Program-made: the position numbers and the translations under genes
The notes under the pieces: generated by a model
Seen by the model: only the letters and a program-made list of their open reading frames with translations
Databases searched by the model: none
What the model was told of the DNA's origin: nothing
Assembly (NCBI RefSeq): GCF_036711975.1
Contig: NC_091971.1
Location: 27,411,501-27,475,500 of the forward strand
DNA from: Onthophagus taurus
Taxonomy: Eukaryota; Arthropoda; Insecta; Coleoptera; Scarabaeidae
Direction of reading: 5' to 3'
Length of the DNA: 64,000 nt
In this document: in pieces, positions 10,476 to 19,567 of the stretch
Layout: each line of letters opens with the position of its first letter
Position numbering within the stretch: the first letter of the stretch is position 1

Positions 10476-13029
10476 TCCAACGGTACACAACCAGCCAGGA
10501 CCTGTAATGAGTCATTAGCAATTGTTCTACATACCGGAAGCATCGCCATCAGGATTATTCTTTGTATTGAGATAAGTTTTCGATTGAAATGAGCATTACT
10601 CAGTCTATCTCCCCAGACGGGCACGCCATAACCTATAATTTCTAAAAATAGACCCCTGTACACCGTTGCCAGTGATGACCGACTTAGGCCCCATTCACTT
10701 CTCATGATTCCCCTAAATTTATTTACTGCGACAATAATTTTAGTCTTCATGTGCTCTAAATGTGGCAGGAATATCCAACCCTCATCTAATATTACTCCTA
10801 AATACTTTATCACTTTATTATACTTTATTGCAACTTCATTAACTTTTATTATCGGATTTCGTTTTAGTTTCCCCTTTATTAATATCATCTGTGTTTTGTG
10901 GGTCGCTATTTTAAGTTTGTTTTCTATCAACCAACTGTTAATTTCACTCATAGAATGATTTCCTCTTACTTCCAGTTCGTTCCGACTATTCCCCTCAATA
11001 AGCACAAAGACATCATCTGCATAAGCCACTATATTTACGCCTTCATATTCATTCTTTAGCAGATCATCTAGCAAGATGGACCAAAATCGTGGGCACAATA
11101 CCGAGCCTTGCGGACATCCCCTTGTTATTGGCGTTGTAATTCTGTTTTCTCCCGCACTTATTGTTAATGTTCTTTCCCTAAAATAGTCTGTGATTATGTT
11201 ATAGATCACTTCTGTAATTTTCGCTTTTCTGAGCCTTTGAAGCACAGAAGGCCACCACACATTATCGAATGCACCTGCCACATCGATGCAAATACCTAAA
11301 ACATATTTAGCATTCGAGTTATTTTTAATAGATCTCACCTTTAGTAGCGCATCCACAGTTCCTTTTCCGGCCTTAAAGCCGTATTGTCTATCGTTTTGCA
11401 AGCCCATTTCCTCATACTTTGTTTCTATTTTGTTCTACAGGATCCGCTCCAACAGTTTTCCAATCACAGGCAAAAGGGAAATTATCCTGTAAGCCTTAGG
11501 GTCATTTGACATTTTGTTGTGTTCTTTGGTTAAAAGCGCCGCTTCAGCTTGTTTCCATTTAGTTGGAAATTTTTGGGTTTCAATACACTTATTTAACATT
11601 GTCTTTATTATTCCAGGCCTATAATTCCAAAGACTCCGAAGATATTCGGGAAAAATCCCATCATTCCCCGGCGCCTTTCCCATTTTCATAACTTTCATGG
11701 CAGCATTAATTTCACCCATAGTAATCCAATCCTGATGATAATATGTATTGCATTTCATCACCTCTCCCAAGACCATATCGTCATTCGCGTTCCCTACAAT
11801 CAAAGCATCAACAACGCCCCGAGCCATTTCCTCCCAGCCCCTTGTTTCAGTATCATTAACTCTGACTGAGTTGTAAAGATTTCCTATTGTTATTTTCTTC
11901 ATAGTTAATCTATAAAGTACCCCCAGGGGTCATTACGGCTATTTTCAACTGATCTTTGTCCGCACTGCCTTTTCTCTCTTATAATCTTTCCCTTATATTC
12001 GTTTAGTCAAGTCCTGTACTCCCGCCTCATTCTCACTATCACCTCCTCGTCCGCGTCCTCAGATATTTTATTTCTTAATTCCTTTCGTACTCTTTTCACG
12101 ATTCTTTTATCACTCTCTAATTCTCTGTTCCACCATCTATTTTTACTAATACTTTGACGACCTTTGCTTGGAAGTGTAACACTCATTACATGATTCATTG
12201 ATTCATTTATCATATTAACCGTCTCATTTACATCTGTCAATCTATTTAACTTCCAGACAAACGGGTTGTTAAAGACACTTCTCAATTCCTCCTCCACCCT
12301 ATCCCATTTAACCTTTCTAATATTACCACCTTCATTAGTCATATTAATCATATTTTCTGTTTCAGATTCAAGACCCGATTGGACGTCAAAGAGAAGGCTA
12401 CCGTGATCAGAGGCAGTCGTGGACAGGACCTTCCATTCGGAAATCATAGACAGCGCCGGACCTGACACCATCGTAACATCGATAGCAGAATGCCCATTTA
12501 CAGTCTCGAAAGTAGGTAAGTTCCCAGGTTCATTTATTATATATAAGTCCCTGGACAAAACATAATCCTGCAGTATTTCCCCCCTATAATCTAATATGCG
12601 GTCGTGCCACAATGGTGATCTGGCGTTTACATCGGCCCCTATTACAACGGGAATACCCTGAAACACATTAATTATTGTCTCTAATTTATGTAAATACCTG
12701 TCTATGTCCTCGTTGTATTTGCAATACATTGAAACAAATACTGTAATTTTTGAGCCATTTTCCACGGTTATAACCACACAATTTCCATCCGTGGACTGAA
12801 CCGTTACAATTAGGCTGTTGTTTAGGACTAGAATTGCGGCCCCTATTTCACCAGAATCATTTCTTATAACTCGGCCCAGCCTATTATGCCACATCGGTCT
12901 ACCGCTCGGTAAGTATGGTTCCTGCAACAAGAAAATATCCGTGTTCCCCTGCGAAGCAAGGTACTCTACCTCCCCCATTACAGCCCTGGCGTTCTGGCAG
13001 TTTAGTTGCATAATGCTTAACTTAAACAT
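10469..13029 (-). pseudogene. R1-like LINE ORF2 (endonuclease + reverse transcriptase)
   Basis: Starts at the ATG at 13029 (MFKLSIMQLNCQ). The endonuclease occupies about 12330-13029 and includes SDHGSLLFDV. The first block ends at a stop at 12007, and after a frame change RT begins near 11902 (GKAPGNDGI, RIISLLPVIGKLLERIL). A single TAG at 11435-11437 is followed in the same frame by QYGFKAGKGTVDAL, IDVAGAFDNVWW, GCPQGSVLCPRFW and the catalytic AYADDVFVL (about 11015-11040). Coding ends at 10469 in the region just past the RT thumb, so the C-terminal cysteine domain usual for the clade is missing. Inactive through a frameshift, a stop and truncation. Confidence 0.8.
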
Positions 13030-14441
13030 AGTTTGTCTTTTCACGTCTTAACGATACTTGCCGCAAAAATTCTGGGCACGTAGTGGAAGTTGGGGAGTGG
13101 TTATATTGTTTGTTTCGGTTCTGGCAGATTTTGCAAGTGGCTTCCTTTTGTTTATCCGGGCAGTTATTATTAGTATGTCCCGTTTTCGAACAATGTCGGC
13201 ACGTATCTTCCCTTGCATACTTTTGATATATGACCATACTCCAGGCACTTAAAGCACCTGGTTACAAGAACATAATCCATTACTCTACAGGATCGTGGTC
13301 CTATGTACACACGCCCTAAATTCGTTAATACTTTCCAGACGTTAGTTGGTACTTCGAAAATTATATTTGATTCGCTTTCTCGTTTCGCAACTCTTGTTAT
13401 TATTTTACAACCATTTTTGAAAGATTCGTACGTTATGCCTTCTTTGCCTTCGATATTTCGGTTATATATATTATCTATTCAATTCTCTTCTGTTACTTCA
13501 TTAGGGACGTCAAACATTTGTACTGCCGGTCTCAAGCTTTTTGGTGTTTCAACTTTTAAGCCAACTTCTTGCAATTTTGCACAATTCCTTACTTTTTGAA
13601 CCTCTTGTTCATCCGCCAACTCCACAACTACACCCGAATTGCGTATAGTTTTTATCTTATCGATCTTAACGTTGTTCAATTTCTTCTGTATTATTTTGCA
13701 TACCTTTTCCTTTACAATTTCACTACTTACACCTTCCTCTTGGGTATTATTTTTAATCAAGACTTTTTTCTTTTTTTCAGGTATTCGGACATCATTAAGT
13801 TTTGCCACACCGCCTGTTTTCGCCATCGCACCAGCTCCAGCCACCACCTTCGCGAAGGATCGGGTCTGCGCCGATGGACCAGGAATCTGATCAGGTAAGT
13901 TACTCTTTATTTCATTAAGTTTCTTTAGATATTTATTCTGTTCCCCCAGCTTTATATTTTCTACTATAACTTCCCTCAAGTCGTCCTCAAGGGAGTTTCA
14001 TTTTTCAAGAATAACTACAGAGGCTTCTTTAGATATTTTGGTCGCACTCGACAAAAGATAAGCCTGCAAAGCAGATCTTTCTTTCTTAATATGTTCTATC
14101 TTATCTTCTTCTCTTTCTTTCTGTTTATTTATGTCTTCATCTTCCTCATTATCTTTACGGCGTCTTTTATTCGAAGTCACAGAAGACACGGACGACGCCC
14201 GGCTTCTCGACTCTTCAACCTCCATCGACTCACCAGCCGAAGCGGCGACCTCTTTAGCTGTACTTTTTGTCTGTACACTTGTGGGCGGACTTCTCATCAC
14301 TTTACTGTTCCTTCTCTGGAACACATTTGCTAACTCATCAAACGTGTCACCATCCCCTCCTCCCCCCATATATCCCGCATAGAACTTTCCCTCCTGTCCC
14401 CTACCTTTACCTTTATCCCCCTTATCCCCTTTATCCCCCAT
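13022..14441 (-). pseudogene. R1-like LINE ORF1 (gag-like), frameshifted
   Basis: Starts MGDKGDKGDKGKGRGQEGK at 14441. The N-terminal part is Gly/Lys-rich, followed by an acidic, highly charged stretch. The frame breaks near 13998, resumes at 13979 (coiled-coil-like, then the conserved LRPAVQMFDVPNEV) to 13479, and breaks again. The C-terminal knuckles survive at about 13022-13280 (CFKC..., CRHCSKTGHTNNNCP, CKICQ). The knuckle block overlaps the start of ORF2 slightly, as is common in this clade. At least two frameshifts make it non-functional. Confidence 0.7.
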
Positions 14442-14950
14442 GTTGCCGAGAGCTTCGACCGGGTCGGCACCCCCGGTCTCCCCTCCCAGTCCCCTTCTGC
14501 CGGGGTGGCTTCCGCTGAGCGGTACCTTTGGCCGTACAGAGATACTTACGGCTCTAATGCGCTAGGTTTTGCCTTACCCAACTTGCCGGCACCCGCTTCG
14601 TTTCCGAGGTTACCGCGGGGAGGTAGGTTGTCCCCCTCAGCTGAGGTGCTACACACACACGTGCTCGCACAATTGCTAGGTCCAATACCCCTAGGACAAA
14701 CAATAGCGACAAAAACAAAAAAAAATAAAAAATAAATAAATAAACAGAATAAATAACACTCAGTGTAGATAAACTCTGTGATGTATAAATATATCTATGA
14801 CAAGCACTAAATATTTACTCTAAACACACTAACACACTTAGCACAGATGCAGTAACTCCATTGGTTACGATACTGCCACTGCGCAAAGTTTATCACCGTC
14901 ACGTCGATGTTTGATTCTCCGTTGTCGCTGGAAAACGTCGTCAGTGGCCC
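14442..14950 (-). other. Presumed 5' untranslated region of R1-like LINE copy 1
   Basis: About 510 bp with no supported gene. The half nearest ORF1 is C/T-rich on the plus strand; an AT-rich segment (14700-14830) follows. It lies between the ORF1 start and the point where coding of a second R1-like LINE resumes in mid-endonuclease, so it is most simply the leader of copy 1. Confidence 0.45.
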
Positions 14951-15985
14951 CTCCTAATTCGCCAGGTGAAGACGGCTAGACAGCATGAAGTCCTGCAGCT
15001 TTTCTCCCTTCTCATCTAGAATCCTGTCGAACCAGAGCGGTGACCGCGCGTTCGCGTCCATGGCAACAACTACCGCTCCGTTCCCGAACTCGCGATCAAG
15101 ATTCTCTAATTTAGTAATGTACTCATCAATTCTGTCTCTGTATTGACAGTACATCGACATAAAAATTAACCGCGCTCGCCTGAACTCACAGACTACCGTA
15201 ATAACATTAGGGCCCCCGTGCAGGCCCAGCACGGTGACCACGAATGTCTCGTTCAGGATTACGATGGCCGCGCCAGAAGGATCGCCCGCACTCTTGACGA
15301 GTCTTCCCACTTTTGTCAAGGAAGCCTCTACCTCGCGAGAGAAGTAGGGCTCCTGCAACATCAAAACGTCTACCCCCCTCTCCGTCGCGCACTGCACTAC
15401 CTCCCCCATCACTGCCTTTGAGTTTTCCCCGTGCTGAACAAAGCTTGCAACGCGCAGGGCGATCCTTGCCGGGACACTCGCTCTCGCTGTGGCCCTTGCC
15501 CGCACAGTGCCTACAGGCCACCTCCTCGGTACACATGCGGGCGATGTGGCCAAACTCCAAACATTTAAAGCATCGCGTAACCGGAACGTAATCGACGACT
15601 CCTGCACACACGACGGTCGATGTATATGCGCTGCAGGTTGATCATCTCCAGCCACACGGTCAGTGTCACCTCGAGAACAACGGCGCTGGTGTTGGTGCTC
15701 TCCTTCTTCCCCAGCCTCGTCACCAGTTTGGTCTCCCTGTTGAACGCGTCCCATCTCATGCCCTTCTCCTCCAGGTTCTTGTTGAAAATGTCCTCTTTTA
15801 GTTCATCGTCCTTCAAGTCGAGAGGCACGTCATAGATCTGGACCGTAGGCATCATCGCCTTCGGCTTCTCAACCCTGTAACCAAGCTCCCCTATTTTCGG
15901 GCATGTTAGTATCTTACTTACCTCAGCCTTATTAGCCGCCTCCAGCAGTATCCCAGTGTTTCTGGTCGTCCGGTATTCCGTATGA
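14951..15985 (-). pseudogene. R1-like LINE (copy 2) fragment: ORF1 C-terminus plus endonuclease N-terminus
   Basis: Minus-strand piece related to copy 1 but clearly a different family: higher GC and distinct residues. From the right: ORF1 segment (TRNTGILLEAANKAEV, MMPTVQIYDVPLDL) about 15640-15985; zinc knuckles CFKCLEFGHIARMC, CRHCAGKGHSESEC and CKLC about 15430-15590, after a frame change; then endonuclease (LMLQEPYFSREVE, MSMYCQYRDRIDEY, AMDANARSPLWFDR) to 14951, where it stops at the start of copy 1. Both ends are truncated and frameshifts separate the parts. Confidence 0.75.
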
Positions 15986-18147
15986 ATAATCGACGAAGAC
16001 TGAAGCAAAGAACCCCTAGACAATGGATCCTCAAGAAAGCGGATTGGTCACGTTTTGTTCTTGAACTCCGTCAACCGGCTTTCCGGGGCGACATCATGAA
16101 CGATGTGGCCGCTTTCACGGAGGCAATTCAGAGCGCAGCCGAAGCGTCTATGCCACGTACGAGCGGACGCCTAAGAGCGGGATCCGTTCCGTAGTGGAAC
16201 GCAGATATAGAGGAGGCCATTAAGGAGAAGAAAAAAGCGTTCAACTGTTTTAAAAATGTACCGACTCGGGAACGTCTCATAGAATTTAAAAAGCGCGCGC
16301 CAAAGCCAGACGTCTCGCTAACGCACTCCGTGAAGTACGACGGCAACTTCCTCGCTCTTAAAATGGCGAAGGAATCGGCGCGCGCCCCTTGATTTCGTTG
16401 ACGAAACGTACAATTTGCCTTTTACAATTGGCGAACTCCAGGAATGCTTTTAAAATACTAAGCCGTCGTCCACTGGCCCCGACACGATCCCGTACGAATT
16501 CGTAAAACATTTTCCCATGATTGGCTGAAGCTGTTGCTAGACCTTTATAACGCTGTGTGGGCTACCGGGACGTATCCGGCTTTATGGAAGATTTCGATAA
16601 TTGTCTCTATTTTAAAGCAGAGTAAAGACCCCACATTGGTGAATAGTTATCGTCCCATAAGCTTAATGTGTTGCCTAGGTAAACTGTTTGAGAAGATGGT
16701 GAACGCGAGGCTGATGTGGGTTCTTGAAAGCAAGCATCTCCTCTCCGATCATCACTTCGGTTTTCGTCGGAGTCGTTCAACCACGGACAATCTGCTGATT
16801 TTGGAGAGGGCGGTGCAGGACGCCTTCTTCAGACGTGCACATGTGGTCGCCGCCTTTTTCGATATCGAGAAAGCGTATGACATGACGTGGCGATACGGTA
16901 TATTGAACCAACTCCACCAATGGGGCTTTCGAGGCATCCTCCCGCTGTTTGTCATGTCCTTTTTGGAAGACCGTAATTTTAGAGTGCGAATAGGGGACGT
17001 TCTGTCCGAAGCAAGGGTCTTAGAACGGCATCCCTCAGGGGTCTACCTTGAGCGTCACCCTATTCTTAGTGGCCATAAACCGTATAACATCCGGACTTAA
17101 CCCGGATATCGATCGTTGTAGTTGTGTGGACGGCGTAGCCATATACTGCGGCGGCAGGGATATGGCCGAAGTAACGCAGCGGCTACAATCGTCGATTGAT
17201 AAGGTCTTAGACAACGCGTTTTCCTCGGGTTTTAAGCTATCGAGGGAAAAGACGAATTACATGCATATCTCCAGATTGCGACGACCACACGCCGAGCCAA
17301 ATCTGCGGATATCCAATTCACAGATCGGCTGTGTGGAATCGTTAAGGTTTTTAGGCGTCCTTTTCGATAAAGGCTTAAGATGGTCTGCGCATGTAAATGA
17401 GCTCGTAACCCGAGAAAGGAAAGCCCTTAATGTTATTAGAATGACATCTAATATGAGAAGGGGGGCGGATACGACCGTTCTCCTGAAACTATATAGGGCA
17501 TTGGTACTACCTATTTTTGATTACGGGGCCGTTGTGTACTCGTCGGCCAGACATTCCTTGTTAAGGAAGTTGGACGTCGTGCACCACCTGGGGCTCCGGT
17601 ACGCCATTGGCGCCTTTTCGACAACTCCCGTTGTGAGCCTTCTCTGCGAGACTGGCGTTCAGTTTCTGTGGAAAAGGAGGGAGAGAATTCTCCTTACTTA
17701 CGCGACTAAAATTCGCGCTCGCCCGAACCACCCTGTTTACGATAGCCTCTTCGACCAACCGCTACGGTACCCCTCGTGTCCCACTGTTACTCGGCCTTGC
17801 GAGGTAAGAGTAAAAGAGCTTCTTGAGCGAATAGGTTGGGATCTACCGCCCGTTAGAAGGGTCGAGGTCTGCGGAGCAGCGCCTTGGGTTGTCGAAACCG
17901 CAGGCGCGACAGCCACCGAGCCTGACGATACCTTACCGCCCCAGCAAGAACAATTAATTAAAATTATTAAAGAGGGGGTTATGAGTAGATAGCAATGCGA
18001 GTGGGACGTCGACGGACACCCATATTTCCGTAGCGTAAAGCCGACAGTGGAGGGTTGGAAATTCCCCTCGGGTATTCCCAGGGCGAACCAGGTTCCGTTC
18101 CACAGACTAAAGGTTGGTTACACGGCCCTGACGTCCGCCTAGCTACT
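15986..18147 (+). pseudogene. I-like LINE ORF2 remnant (reverse transcriptase)
   Basis: Plus-strand LINE coding remnant, truncated at the left by R1-like copy 2 and at the right by the Harbinger insertion. Several stops and frameshifts lie at 16195-16500. RT is then readable at 16534-17060 (SYRPISLMCCLGKLFEKM, FGFRRSRSTTDNLL, AAFFDIEKAYDMTWRYG) and after another shift at 17048-17992. The position of the catalytic aspartate pair reads C-V-D-G-V (about 17120-17135), so the second Asp of the usual YxDD is lost. The tail (17993-18147) still resembles the C-terminal region of I/Jockey-type ORF2 (FHRLKVGYTALT). The I-like assignment rests on the SVTLFLVAIN and DVAIYC-type motifs and is tentative. 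Confidence 0.7.
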
Positions 18148-18185
18148 TAAGGTGCATACACATCAAGCGAACGAACAGCGAACTC

Positions 18186-18209
18186 CGAACAACAAACGTT
18201 TGTTGTTCG
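18186..18209. repeat. 24-bp perfect palindrome near the left Harbinger end
   Basis: Arms CGAACAACAAAC and GTTTGTTGTTCG meet with no spacer at 18197/18198. It lies about 35 bp inside the left terminus, among repeated GAAC/GTTC motifs. Subterminal repeats of this kind are often transposase-binding sites; that role here is inference. Confidence 0.7.
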
Positions 18210-18332
18210 TTTGTTCAATATTTGGAAGTTTATACACACGAAGCACACGATTAACAAATCGAACGTTTTCTCCATGTTCGCTGTTTGCACTTACTACTCG
18301 GGGCATAATAAATAGGTTTTAAAATTGTAGCT

Positions 18333-18467
18333 ATGTCGGATGAAGTAGTCATTGCCGCTGCTTGTTGTGTTATCCTTAGTGGGTTAAAAAATTGGCCTAA
18401 ACAATATTTAGGCCAATTTCATAATTTCTGAAGGATGTCAGCAAGTGATTTCGAATTTTTAGTAAAT
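18333..18467 (+). pseudogene. Harbinger transposase, 5' exon part 1
   Basis: Begins with ATG at 18333 and reads MSDEVVIAAACCVILSG, the N-terminus typical of insect HARBI1-like transposases, then FHNF, an in-frame TGA, and MSASDFEFLVN. A stretch between VILSG and the FHNF block appears deleted relative to the family. Reading stops at the P-like element insertion (8-bp duplication at 18460-18467) and continues at 25405. Confidence 0.65.
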
Positions 18468-18531
18468 CACGGTGTGTTTACTTATACTTATAAAATGAAT
18501 ACGTATATGTAGTACTAGTACAAACCTAGAG

Positions 18532-18816
18532 ATGGCGCTGCGAGCGCTATTTGCAATCTGTATTATCTGCACAAAACAAAGAGCGCATGCGTGGTTATAC
18601 TTTCAACAAGTATCAGTGTTTTGTTCGACAGATTCAATCATTACTATTATGCCAAAAGAGGCTTGTCAAACTGCTCAAATTTTAAAATTTTTTGATAATG
18701 TGTTTGACTCGGTGAATGGAACCTTAAAAAGGAACAGAGAAGGCAAACCACTCAAGATGGTTGTGACCAAATCGAGTGAACACCGAAACTTTTGGAGATG
18801 TATGGTAATGAAATAG
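18532..18816 (+). pseudogene. P-element/THAP9-like transposase fragment
   Basis: A 94-codon open frame. Only the second half (from about 18650: ACQTAQILKFFDNVFDSVNG, GKPLKMVVTKSSEH, FW) looks like a protein family: this FFD-x-x-FDSVNG plus GKPL pattern is how I recognise the P/THAP9 transposase C-terminal region. The RNase H-fold catalytic residues and the THAP finger are absent. The stop codon lies inside the perfect hairpin at 18811-18854. Recognition is from memory of motifs and needs a profile search. Confidence 0.55.
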
Positions 18817-18854
18817 TAAAATGCAATGTTCATCAACATTGCATTTTACTATTT
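18811..18854. repeat. 20-bp perfect hairpin with 4-nt loop
   Basis: Left arm 18811-18830 and right arm 18835-18854 are exact reverse complements around loop CATC, followed by a long T-run. It covers the stop codon of the P-like fragment. It may be a structural or termination element of the P-like transposon, or a small foldback insertion. Confidence 0.85.
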
Positions 18855-18905
18855 TTTTTTTATGCATTGTTGTTTTAGATATCTAATTTTCTTTTTTATT
18901 ATTAT

Positions 18906-19280
18906 TGTTCGCTCCGCTTATATATTTTTAGTGCGCATGTGCGACATTCGCCCCCGCTCAGTGTGAGTTTCACCCGCTTGGTCCGCATGCGCACCCTTAA
19001 CGCACTCCGCTTTTAATTTTAATACGTATTACGACTCAGTTCAGTTAAAACGCATTTTGAATACTACGCATCCGCTTCGCATCCGCCAAAAATTCAGTTT
19101 AGTTCTCTACCGCATCGCTACGCCGCTTCAGAAGGTAATTAATCAATTATCATTTGTTTTATTTAAATTTTTAATTAAGAATTATATTTTTTTATTACAA
19201 TCATCTTGTTTTTTTTTATTATTGCTAATTTTTGAAACCAGCACCTCCGCTGTTATTGTCGCCTATAATTAGAGCGCACA
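18906..19280 (+). repeat. 5' LTR of BEL C
   Basis: 375 bp, TGTTCGCTCCG...AGCGCACA. Near its start is an AT-rich TATATATTTTTAG box (about 18920); several CGCATCCGC/CATGCGCA motifs lie within. Copy-identical to 24775-25149. Confidence 0.95.
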
Positions 19281-19286
19281 ATTTTT

Positions 19287-19304
19287 TGGTCCTTCGAGCC
19301 GGAT
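19287..19304 (+). promoter_or_regulatory. Primer-binding site, tRNA-Tyr
   Basis: TGGTCCTTCGAGCCGGAT lies 6 nt after the 5' LTR. It is the complement of the 3' end of insect tRNA-Tyr including the CCA tail, so minus-strand DNA synthesis is expected to be primed by tRNA-Tyr. The same 18 nt occur in BEL F and a 13-nt version in BEL D. Confidence 0.85.
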
Positions 19305-19567
19305 ATCCGGATTTAATTTCATTTTCATTCAATTTCATTTAATTTTATACGCCATTTTTGGACGAGATTTCGAACATTTACCGTCGCTACTTCTTTTTGG
19401 TTTCGTTCTCGTCCGTGTTCGCAAAACATCTGGTGCACATCTGCCAATTTTTGTTGTCTTTTATGGTAACAAACAACTCGGTGTTTCTTTTCTTTTATAC
19501 AGGATCGTCATTTATTATTTTAATTTAAAAATTTTCGATCACTTTGAATTTTCTAAATTTCGCAAAT

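Larger units (their letters stand above)
10470..14950 (-). mobile_element. R1-like LINE (copy 1), 3'-truncated
   Basis: Minus-strand two-ORF LINE. ORF2 has an endonuclease of the kind seen in R1-clade elements (QLNCQNARAVMGEVE, LLQEPYLPSGR, GADVNARSPLWHDR) followed by RT. ORF1 has CCHC knuckles at its C-terminus. The 5' end meets another R1-like fragment at about 14950. The 3' part of ORF2 after the RT and any 3' UTR are missing: the sequence stops at 10470, inside BEL B coding sequence. An intact insertion by target-primed reverse transcription should keep the 3' end, so this junction reflects later deletion or rearrangement. Confidence 0.75.

Noticed and set aside
14091-14518. Plus-strand frames opposite R1-like ORF1
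   Set aside because: Composed of Ser/Phe/Leu runs that mirror the charged ORF1; shadows.
19057-19272. 71-codon frame in both BEL C LTRs
   Set aside because: Lies wholly within the LTR repeat and has the hydrophobic content of translated AT-rich DNA.
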